Shown: piece after piece, positions 16,407 through 22,352 of the stretch
Numbering within the stretch: position 1 is the stretch's first letter
Layout: every line of letters starts with the position of its first letter
From: CAZXCQ01 sp964639275
GTDB taxonomy: Bacteria > Desulfobacterota > DSM-4660 > Desulfatiglandales > Desulfatiglandaceae
Direction of reading: 5' to 3'
DNA length: 22,352 bases
NCBI GenBank assembly: GCA_964639275.1
Contig: CAZXCQ010000080.1
Span: 1-22,352 of the forward strand
Translations under genes and position numbers: made by a program
Notes under the pieces: model-generated
Databases searched by the model: none
What the model saw: the letters and a program-made list of their open reading frames with translations, nothing else
Told to the model about the DNA's origin: nothing

Positions 16407-17297
16407 TCATCGATTCTTCCTGAGACGAGAGCGATAGATAATGGCAACAAGGTTCAAGGCGAATACCAGAACAATCAGCACCAGTGCAGTGCCGTACTGC
16501 AAGGGGCGCGTCGCTTCGATCTCTGTGCCTGCGGTGGCTAGAACATAGATATGATAGGGGAGGACCATGATTTCATCAAAAATAGAAGAGGGCAGAGAAG
16601 GCGTAAAGAAGACCGCCGCCGTAAACATGATGGGTGCTGTTTCACCGGCCGCCCTGCTGATCCCCAGGATGGCTCCGGTGAGGATTCCCGGTAATGCCGC
16701 AGGCAGGACGACCCGGTAGATGGTCTGCCACCGGGTTGCCCCCAGCCCCAGGGAGGCTTCCCTGTAAGTGTCCGGCACTGCCCGAAGGGCCTCTTCAGTG
16801 GCCCCGATAATGACGGGCAGCGTCAATGCCCCCAATGTCAGAGATCCTGCAAGGATGCTAACCCCCATCTTCAGATATACCACAAAAAACGCCAGGCCGA
16901 ATAGGCCAAAGACCACGGAAGGGACGCCTGCGAGGTTATTGATTCCCAGGCGTATCAGCCGAACAACCCGTCCGGGGCGCGCGTATTCGTTCAGATAAAT
17001 GGCCGAGGCAACTCCGATGGGAAGGGCGACAATGATAGATCCCAGGCTGAGGCAGACGGTGCCCACGATACAGGGCAGAATGCCGCCCTTGGTCATGGAA
17101 TCCATGGGCGGCTGTGTAAGAAACGTCCAGTTGATGGCCCGCCATCCTTTAGATACAAGAAAGAAGACCACCACCAAGAGAGCGATCCCATTGATGGCCG
17201 CCGATATCCTGAAAAGACCGAACATGGCGGCCTGAGAGATCTTTCGTCGCCTCTGTATCACGCCTTTATTTCTTATGGTCAATTGTTTCTCACCCAT
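16407..17297 (-). CDS. pstA: phosphate ABC transporter permease PstA
   Basis: The 296-residue membrane protein has the binding-protein-dependent permease fold. Its EAA loop (EASLGLGATRWQTIYRVVLP) contacts PstB, and SRAAGETAPIMFTA is characteristic of PstA. A basic cytoplasmic N-terminus precedes the first membrane segment. It starts 9 bases after the pstC stop, which suggests translational coupling. Confidence 0.95.
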   Translation of the reverse strand: MGEKQLTIRNKGVIQRRRKISQAAMFGLFRISAAINGIALLVVVFFLVSKGWRAINWTFLTQPPMDSMTKGGILPCIVGTVCLSLGSIIVALPIGVASAIYLNEYARPGRVVRLIRLGINNLAGVPSVVFGLFGLAFFVVYLKMGVSILAGSLTLGALTLPVIIGATEEALRAVPDTYREASLGLGATRWQTIYRVVLPAALPGILTGAILGISRAAGETAPIMFTAAVFFTPSLPSSIFDEIMVLPYHIYVLATAGTEIEATRPLQYGTALVLIVLVFALNLVAIIYRSRLRKNR

Positions 17298-17306
17298 CTT
17301 CTTTCT

Positions 17307-18260
17307 TCAAAGCGTTGCGGCCCCCACCTGCCTATATTTGTTGGAAATATGTTCAGCTACCACGTTGAAGGCCAGTGTGAACAAAAACAGGACGATGGCA
17401 GTGGCGAAAAGGGCATAATAATGCTCACTTCGAAAGGGTGCCTCTGCCATCTCTGCTGCGATGCTTGCCGGCATGGGCCTCACCGGGTCAAAAAGAGAGG
17501 CGGGTATCATGGCGGCACCACCTGCAACCATTAACACCACCATTGTTTCCCCCATGGCCCTGGACATACCCAGGATTACCGCGGTACAGATTCCTGAAAT
17601 GGATGCGGGAATAATCACCCTGGCTATGGTCTCCCAGTGGGTAGCCCCCAGGGCCAGAGAGGCCTCTTTCAATTCTCTGGGCACGCCAAAAATGGCGTCT
17701 TCGGAGATGCTGCAGATGGTTGGAGTGGACATAAAGGCCAGCATTAGAGAGGCATTAAAGAGATTGAGACCAGTTGGAATGTCGAGGACTTCCTGGAGAA
17801 ACGGGGCGACAATAACCATACCGAAAAAGCCGATAACGACCGATGGGAGCGATGCCAGGAGCTCGACAATGGGTTTGACCCATTCCCGAACCCTGGCAGA
17901 GGCGCTCTCTGCGAGGTAAAGGGCCGTCAACACCCCCAGGGGGATAGAGATCGCTGATGAGACCACAGTTACAGCCAATGAACCCACAATCAGGGGAAAA
18001 ATGCCGAACTCAGGTGGCTCGTCGGTGGGGTACCAGTATTTGCCGAATACAAAGTCTGTAACCGATACCTTTCCAAAAATAGGAATGCCCTCTAAGAACA
18101 AAAAGAGGGCAATCAAGAAAAGGGTGGTTATCGAAGCCAAGGCCACGCCGAAGAAGAGGAACCGGATTGTCCGTTCCCTTCTTCGGCGGCCTTTTCCTGT
18201 CTTTCTGGTAGATAAATCACCCCTTATTGATCTTCGCCTTGTGAAATTCCAAACCACCAT
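17307..18260 (-). CDS. pstC: phosphate ABC transporter permease PstC
   Basis: The 317-residue membrane protein has a long basic N-terminus, about six membrane segments, the EAA loop EASLALGATHWETIARVIIP and the PstC-typical SRAMGETMVVLMVAGGAAMIP. It forms the transmembrane channel with PstA. It begins 44 bases after pstS; that spacer carries a short direct repeat (TTGATGAT, on the minus strand). The Shine-Dalgarno before the ATG at 18260 is weak. Confidence 0.95.
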   Translation of the reverse strand: MVVWNFTRRRSIRGDLSTRKTGKGRRRRERTIRFLFFGVALASITTLFLIALFLFLEGIPIFGKVSVTDFVFGKYWYPTDEPPEFGIFPLIVGSLAVTVVSSAISIPLGVLTALYLAESASARVREWVKPIVELLASLPSVVIGFFGMVIVAPFLQEVLDIPTGLNLFNASLMLAFMSTPTICSISEDAIFGVPRELKEASLALGATHWETIARVIIPASISGICTAVILGMSRAMGETMVVLMVAGGAAMIPASLFDPVRPMPASIAAEMAEAPFRSEHYYALFATAIVLFLFTLAFNVVAEHISNKYRQVGAATL

Positions 18261-18304
18261 CTCACTGCACCCCTATCTTTCGATCATCAATTGACAATCA
18301 TCAA

Positions 18305-19123
18305 TCAATAAAGTGGCACGTATCCTGCTTCCGCAACATATTTCTGACCTTTTTCCGGGTGAACCACAAAATTGATAAAGTTGAGCACATCGCCCTTTGG
18401 CCAGCCGGGTGTAAACATATAAAGGGGTCTGCTGATCGGGTAGGTTCCGTTCAGGGTTGTTGCCACTGAGCCTACGATACGGTTGACCATCAGGGGCTTT
18501 ACATCTTGATTCACATACCCGAGGCCAATGTAGCCGATGGCGTTTTTGTTCTTCGCGACGGCCTGGCAAACTGCGCCATTGGAGGCCTGAAGGAGTGCAC
18601 CGGGAAAAACCCGTTTCTTTTTCATGACTTTCTTGTGCCACACCTCATAAGTCCCCGAAGAGGTATCCCGGGAGATCACCACAATGGGTCTATCTGGACC
18701 GCCAATCTCCTGCCAGTTCTTGATCTTTCCCATGTAGATGTCTTTGAGCTGCGCCATGGTAATGTTCATAATGGAATTGCTAGGATGAACCACCGGCACG
18801 ATGCAGTCATAGGCAACGGCAAAAGGCACTGGGTAGGCCCCTTTCTCAACTGCCCGTTTAACTTCCTTTTCCTTAATAAAGCGGGAACTGTCGGCAATGT
18901 CCGTGGACCCGTCGATAAGTGCCTTGATTCCATTTCCCGAACCGCCCCCCGAGATAGAGATCTTTACGTCCGGATTTTGCTTCATATAGGCCTCCGCCAC
19001 CTTTTGGGCGATTGGAAGGACCGTGGTTGATCCCTTTATCACGATGTTTCCTGCCAGGGCAGTACTTGCCGCAAATGACATTAACAGCAGCGACACAAAC
19101 ACTGTTATTAACTTTGATTTCAT
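18305..19123 (-). CDS. pstS: periplasmic phosphate-binding protein PstS
   Basis: The 272-residue protein begins with a signal peptide (MKSKLITVFVSLLLMSFAAS, then TALA-G, likely cut near residue 24). The mature start NIVIKGSTTVLPIAQKVAEA and the SRDTSSGTYEVW motif, which binds phosphate oxygens, are typical. It captures phosphate in the periplasm and hands it to PstC-PstA. AGGAGG precedes the ATG at 19123 at good spacing. The upstream 19180-19200 region holds a candidate Pho box. Confidence 0.95.
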   Translation of the reverse strand: MKSKLITVFVSLLLMSFAASTALAGNIVIKGSTTVLPIAQKVAEAYMKQNPDVKISISGGGSGNGIKALIDGSTDIADSSRFIKEKEVKRAVEKGAYPVPFAVAYDCIVPVVHPSNSIMNITMAQLKDIYMGKIKNWQEIGGPDRPIVVISRDTSSGTYEVWHKKVMKKKRVFPGALLQASNGAVCQAVAKNKNAIGYIGLGYVNQDVKPLMVNRIVGSVATTLNGTYPISRPLYMFTPGWPKGDVLNFINFVVHPEKGQKYVAEAGYVPLY

Positions 19124-19181
19124 GTCTTCCTCCTGTCTAATTTTAAAGGATTGAACTAAAATTTTTTAATTTTGCATAGGA

Positions 19182-19202
19182 ATTATTAGATTTTTATTAA
19201 GA
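19182..19202 (-). promoter_or_regulatory. candidate Pho box upstream of pstS
   Basis: On the minus strand TCTTAAT-AAAA-ATCTAAT is a pair of 7-base repeats separated by 4 bases, an 11-base period like the known Pho box. A similar arrangement (ATCTAAT-GCAT-TGCTAAT) lies upstream of phoB. The bases differ from the enterobacterial CTGTCAT, so this is an inference from layout and recurrence. Confidence 0.45.
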
Positions 19203-19260
19203 TCACGTGAATTTTCTGTTAGATTGCGAATTCAGCTCCTTTTTATTCTGAAAACGCATA

Positions 19261-19375
19261 ACTAGCCCCCCTTGGTCTCCCGTGAAGACCCTTCAGGGGG
19301 GGACCGGTTGCCCCAGCCCCCAACCTGGTGTGGCTGGAGGGGTTTGCCATCCGGGCAGCCCCGCCATAGCCTAGT
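19261..19375. other. unassigned structured GC-rich element (possible ncRNA or repeat)
   Basis: ACTAG (19261-19265) can pair with CTAGT (19371-19375) to close the element. Inside are a hairpin CCCCCC/GGGGGG with inner GGTCT/AGACC (19266-19302) and a second hairpin CCCCAGCC/GGCTGGAGGGG (19311-19342). The loop of the second can pair with ACCGGTT (19303-19309) as a pseudoknot. A third hairpin TGCC/GGCA with GGGG/CCCC (19339-19362) competes with the second for GGGG. The strand is undetermined. I match no known riboswitch with confidence. It lies upstream of the candidate Pho box, so it is not part of a pstS leader starting there. Confidence 0.5.
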
Positions 19376-19568
19376 GAAGTCTTTCAATGTCAGTTTTAAA
19401 GTAGATTGGACTTATTAGAACGGTGTTAGGTAGATATTAATATTGGGTAAAGGAACCGTAATCTCTCAAAAACATGGGCTGTGAGTGGAAAAAAATGGAC
19501 CCTATGCCAGGCCTTTCCCTTGGAGACAAGTCTTATTCTGGAACCCCTTTAGAATCAGTAGAAAGGTT
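19376..19568. other. non-coding gap downstream of phoR
   Basis: Together with the structured element and the pstS promoter region this makes a 445-base gap without a gene. The part from 19376 to 19480 is AT-rich with nothing recognisable. A degenerate dispersed repeat lies at 19489-19520. No convincing phoR terminator was found. Confidence 0.5.
19489..19520 (+). repeat. dispersed repeat, degenerate copy D
   Basis: Seven A's, then TGGACCCTATGCCAGG and CCTTTCCCT, resemble the first part of copy A with several changes. Just before it, GTAATCTCTCAAAAACATGG (about 19458-19477) resembles the other end of the repeat in reverse orientation. Confidence 0.45.
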
Positions 19569-21344
19569 TTATCCTGATGGGAGATGCAGGGTAAATGTGC
19601 TCCCTGTGGCAGGGGTGCTTTCAACGGATATTTCTCCGCCGTGCGCCTGAGCGATGTGTTTCACAATGGAAAGGCCCAGACCTGTCCCCCCCAATTTCCG
19701 GCTCCTGCCTCTGTCTACCCGATAGAAGCGTTCAAAGATTCGGGATAAGTGCTCTTTCGCTATGCCGCAGCCCTGATCTCTGATATTTATCACGATCTCT
19801 TTGTCGATTTGATTGGCCTGGATTTCAACCAAGCTCTTCTTATCACTATACTTAATGGCGTTATCGAGGAGGTTCACCACGGCCTGCTCAAGAAGGGGAG
19901 GATTCATTCTGAGAGATATTCTTTCGTCGCAGCCCACCTTCAATTGGATGTCCTTGGCCTGTGCCTTTGCCCCACACGTCTGAACGGCCGCCTCAAGAAC
20001 ATCCTTTAAGGGTCCCTCACGCAGCATGATCTCTTTTTGCTCTTCCTCCTTTTCGATCCTTGAAAGAGTAAGAAGGTCCTCTATGATGGCTTCGAGGCGC
20101 ACCACGTGCCGTTCAATGGTTTTCAGGAAGCGCTCAGTGTCTTCCGGGTCCTGAACCGATCCATCTCGGAGGGTCTCAGTATAACCCTTTATGGCCGTAA
20201 TGGGTGTCTTGATTTCATGGGACACATTTGCGACGAAATCACGCCGCACATTTTCGAGTCTCCTGAGACTGGTTACGTCGTTCATAACAATCAGCGCGCC
20301 AATACGTCTTGAGTTTTCATCGCGGAGATCGGTCCCACGGAGACTAATAATACGTTCCCCTTCTGAATACAGGATTATGTCTCTTTCTACCATGGTTTTA
20401 CTTTTCAGGACGGTTTTCACGAATTCTTGAAGCTCAGTGTTTCTAAAGGCCTCCGGAATGCTCCTCCCGAGCACCTGTGAGGGGTGAACCCCAAGCATAT
20501 CAGCAGCGGCCTGATTGATGGTGATGATGTGTTCTTCAGAGTCTACCGCGACAACCCCTTCTGCCATGCTGGAAAGCACTGCTTCAAGCTGATTTCTCTG
20601 CCGGGTTATGGTGTTGATCTGCTCTCGAAGCTCACCGGCCATATGGTTCATAGTTTCAGCAAGAGCGGCAATCTCTCGAACATTCGGTACAGGCAGCCTG
20701 CTTTCGAGGTCCCCTCCTGCAAAACTCCTGGCACCCTTTTCGATCTCCTTTATCGGGCCGGAGATTCGTCTCGCGACCAGAAAACCGATCATGGCGCTCA
20801 AGGCTGCAATGATGAGACCGGCAAGGACGATCTTGATCTGAACGGCCTTCATGGCCTCATCAATGGCAGTGACCGGGATGGCGGCACGAATGACCCCCGC
20901 TTTTTGTCCTCCTTTTTCCACAGCCTTGGCAAAATACATCATGTCTTTTTGAAGGGTGCGGCTATACCTTTTGGAGGACCCTGTACCTTCAGACAGGGCC
21001 TTAATGACCTCTGGCCGATCCAGATGATTGTCCATTCTTGAGGGGTCTTCATCAGAGTCGCCTACTACCTTACCTGAGGCCAGAAGGACTGTGATCCGGG
21101 TTGAAGCACGTTGTCCGATTCTTTTGCAGAAGGCATCCATACCTCTTGGATCTAGGGGGTTAAGATACTCGAGGCCCTGTTCTTCGAAGAGATTTACCCG
21201 TGCTCTAAGATCGCTTTCAACCTGATTCAAGAAGAAATGCCTCAACGATGTCATGGCATACCCGGTGACCGCAACCAGCGAAAGGACGATAATCAACAGG
21301 TAGGACGGGTAGAGCTGCCAGAGCAGAGATCTTCGTTTAGCCAC
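19569..21344 (-). CDS. phoR: phosphate-regulon sensor histidine kinase PhoR
   Basis: The 591-residue kinase has an N-terminal membrane segment (YPSYLLIIVLSLVAVTGYAM), a periplasmic loop of about 140 residues, and a second segment (IKIVLAGLIIAALSAMIGFL). A HAMP linker, a PAS domain (LEAVLSSMAEGVVAVDSEE), a HisKA box with H376 (VANVSHEIKTPITAIKGYTE) and an ATPase domain (LLDNAIKYSD, GTGLGLSIVKHIAQAHGG) follow. It autophosphorylates under phosphate limitation and passes the phosphate to PhoB. The start is GTG at 21344, only 3 bases after the phoB stop, preceded by AAGGAATAG. The large periplasmic domain is unlike E. coli PhoR but common in other bacteria. Confidence 0.92.
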   Translation of the reverse strand: MAKRRSLLWQLYPSYLLIIVLSLVAVTGYAMTSLRHFFLNQVESDLRARVNLFEEQGLEYLNPLDPRGMDAFCKRIGQRASTRITVLLASGKVVGDSDEDPSRMDNHLDRPEVIKALSEGTGSSKRYSRTLQKDMMYFAKAVEKGGQKAGVIRAAIPVTAIDEAMKAVQIKIVLAGLIIAALSAMIGFLVARRISGPIKEIEKGARSFAGGDLESRLPVPNVREIAALAETMNHMAGELREQINTITRQRNQLEAVLSSMAEGVVAVDSEEHIITINQAAADMLGVHPSQVLGRSIPEAFRNTELQEFVKTVLKSKTMVERDIILYSEGERIISLRGTDLRDENSRRIGALIVMNDVTSLRRLENVRRDFVANVSHEIKTPITAIKGYTETLRDGSVQDPEDTERFLKTIERHVVRLEAIIEDLLTLSRIEKEEEQKEIMLREGPLKDVLEAAVQTCGAKAQAKDIQLKVGCDERISLRMNPPLLEQAVVNLLDNAIKYSDKKSLVEIQANQIDKEIVINIRDQGCGIAKEHLSRIFERFYRVDRGRSRKLGGTGLGLSIVKHIAQAHGGEISVESTPATGSTFTLHLPSG

Positions 21345-21347
21345 GGC

Positions 21348-22034
21348 CTATTCCTTAAATCGATAGCCGACGCCCCGGACAGTCTCGATGTATTTGCCGG
21401 CGGCGCCCAGTTTCTTCCTCAGTCCCACGATCTGGACGTCAACAGCGCGGTCGGTAACAGGATAATCATACCCCTTAACAGCATCAACGATTTGAGTGCG
21501 GGTAAATACCCATCCCGGCCTTCTCGCAAGGTAGCTCAGGATGCCAAATTCCGTATAAGTGAGATCGACCGGCTCGCCGTCAACAAGCACCTCATGCCGG
21601 CCGGGATGGATCACCAGATTATGATGCTTGACCACTGAGGATTCATCTGCCGGGTCGGTCGCTTTTCTCCTCATGACAGCCTTCACCCTGGCCACCAAGA
21701 CCCTTGGGCTGAACGGCTTGGTGACATAGTCGTCTGCGCCAAGTTCCAGGCCGGTCACTACGTCAGCTTCCTCTCCTTTTGCAGTCAACATCACGATAGG
21801 AATATTCTGTGTGTCCGTGTCATTCTTGAGAACCCTGGTGACTTCCAGCCCATCCATGCCAGGCAGCATGATATCCAGCACGATTAGATCCGGGCGCCTC
21901 TTACGGGTGATGTTGACGGCCTCCTCACCCGTCTCCGTGCAGATAACGCCATATCCTTCCCGTTCAAGGTTGAATCTGACAAGTTCGAGGATATCCTCTT
22001 CGTCGTCCACGACCAGTATCTGCTCTTTATTCAT
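21348..22034 (-). CDS. phoB: phosphate-regulon response regulator PhoB
   Basis: The 228-residue OmpR/PhoB-type regulator has a receiver domain with the acidic pocket D10-D11, phosphoacceptor D54 (IVLDIMLPGMDG), and K106 (DDYVTKPF). A winged-helix DNA-binding domain (TYTEFGILSYLARRPGWVFT, RAVDVQIVGLRKKLG) follows. It activates pst and other phosphate genes. The ATG at 22034 follows AAGGAAGG. Assignment as PhoB rather than another OmpR-type regulator rests on adjacency to the pst operon and PhoR. Confidence 0.92.
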   Translation of the reverse strand: MNKEQILVVDDEEDILELVRFNLEREGYGVICTETGEEAVNITRKRRPDLIVLDIMLPGMDGLEVTRVLKNDTDTQNIPIVMLTAKGEEADVVTGLELGADDYVTKPFSPRVLVARVKAVMRRKATDPADESSVVKHHNLVIHPGRHEVLVDGEPVDLTYTEFGILSYLARRPGWVFTRTQIVDAVKGYDYPVTDRAVDVQIVGLRKKLGAAGKYIETVRGVGYRFKE

Positions 22035-22084
22035 GTTGATTTCCTTCCTTCAGCTCGCTCAGAAATTCAATTAAACATACAAAT

Positions 22085-22113
22085 ATTAGCAATGCATTAG
22101 ATTTCTGTAAAGA
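22085..22113 (-). promoter_or_regulatory. candidate Pho box upstream of phoB
   Basis: On the minus strand TTTACA-GAA is followed by ATCTAAT-GCAT-TGCTAAT, 7-base repeats with a 4-base spacer. This matches the layout and the ATCTAAT core found before pstS, and would fit autoregulation of phoBR. Confidence 0.4.
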
Positions 22114-22124
22114 TTTTACTTTAC

Positions 22125-22275
22125 AACCCGTATTCCGCAAAATTGTCTTCTGACCTTGTAATTGTCTGGAATCATTGTGTGCTGTTCGCTCACATTTATG
22201 GGCTACAATTTCCAGTAGATTGGAAACATATTTCTATTTCAATGTGTTACCAATCTGCTTTCCGGAATACGGGTT
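22125..22275. repeat. 13-bp inverted repeats enclosing a palindrome-rich 151-bp segment
   Basis: AACCCGTATTCCG (22125-22137) is repeated exactly in reverse complement at 22263-22275. Inside are TTTCCA/TGGAAA (22209-22226) and AGATTGG/CCAATCT (22218-22256). No gene lies here. It could be a small non-autonomous mobile element or a regulatory structure; no target-site duplication is evident. Confidence 0.5.
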
Positions 22276-22302
22276 ACAAAGGATGAAATGTGTCTTGCAA
22301 AT

Positions 22303-22352
22303 GTAACATCTCAAAGAACAGGGGGAAAGGTGTGGCATGGGGGTCTTTTTTT
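22303..22352 (-). repeat. dispersed repeat, copy B (inverted relative to copy A)
   Basis: The reverse complement matches copy A (58-107) at 48 of 50 positions and reaches the window edge, so the unit may be longer. It lies in the 318-base gap upstream of phoB. Confidence 0.8.

Noticed and set aside
18314..18330. Sigma54-like TGGCAC-N5-CTGCT on the + strand
   Set aside because: It lies inside the 3' end of pstS on the opposite strand with no + strand gene downstream, so it is most likely chance.
20484..21041. Plus-strand 185-residue ORF across phoR
   Set aside because: It is antisense to the PAS/HAMP region of an intact histidine kinase and has no recognisable domain.

Overview
The window looks like chromosome of a strictly anaerobic member of the Desulfobacterota (sulfate-reducer type 'deltaproteobacteria'). 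This is inferred from a tungsten-type aldehyde oxidoreductase coupled to HdrA/MvhD-type flavin and iron-sulfur proteins, two in-frame UGA codons that read as selenocysteine, and general codon and protein character. No rRNA, tRNA, CRISPR array, transposase or integrase was seen.

Left part (136-8254, + strand): an apparent operon encodes an AOR-family tungstoenzyme, a small cysteine-rich iron-sulfur protein, a long two-module HdrA, an MvhD-type protein, a fusion of an HdrC-like ferredoxin domain with a GltD/NfnB-like NAD(P)H oxidoreductase, and a 71-residue protein of unknown function. The HdrA and MvhD genes are each interrupted by a single in-frame TGA. In both cases the TGA falls where these families carry cysteine or selenocysteine, the frame continues with conserved sequence, and a hairpin with a GGU-type apical loop follows at bacterial SECIS distance. 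I read both as intact selenoprotein genes. The layout recalls the class II benzoyl-CoA reductase (Bam) and Hdr-Mvh electron-bifurcating complexes, but no HdrB/HdrD gene and no Nuo-type subunits are present. The plausible role is to pass electrons between an aldehyde or similar low-potential substrate, ferredoxin and NAD(P)H.

Middle part: on the minus strand are a small cysteine-rich protein with an internal duplication (8251-8667), which has a strong sigma70 promoter overlapped by a 22-bp perfect palindrome, and a KaiC-like/XRE/cupin fusion regulator with a degenerate P-loop (8889-10187). Divergent from the regulator is a nitrogen operon, amt-glnK-glnD (10488-14797, + strand), preceded by a good sigma54 promoter.

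Right part (14900-22034, minus strand): a complete phosphate system in the order phoB-phoR, pstS-pstC-pstA-pstB-phoU. Both phoB and pstS are preceded by similar 7-4-7 direct repeats that could be Pho boxes. Between phoR and pstS lies a roughly 115-nt GC-rich element with a closing stem, hairpins and a possible pseudoknot that I cannot assign.

A roughly 50-bp dispersed repeat occurs near both ends of the window in inverted orientation (58-107 and 22303-22352, 48 of 50 identical). A shorter copy at 10182-10210 supplies the ribosome binding site and start codon of the KaiC-like regulator, and a degenerate copy lies near 19489-19520.
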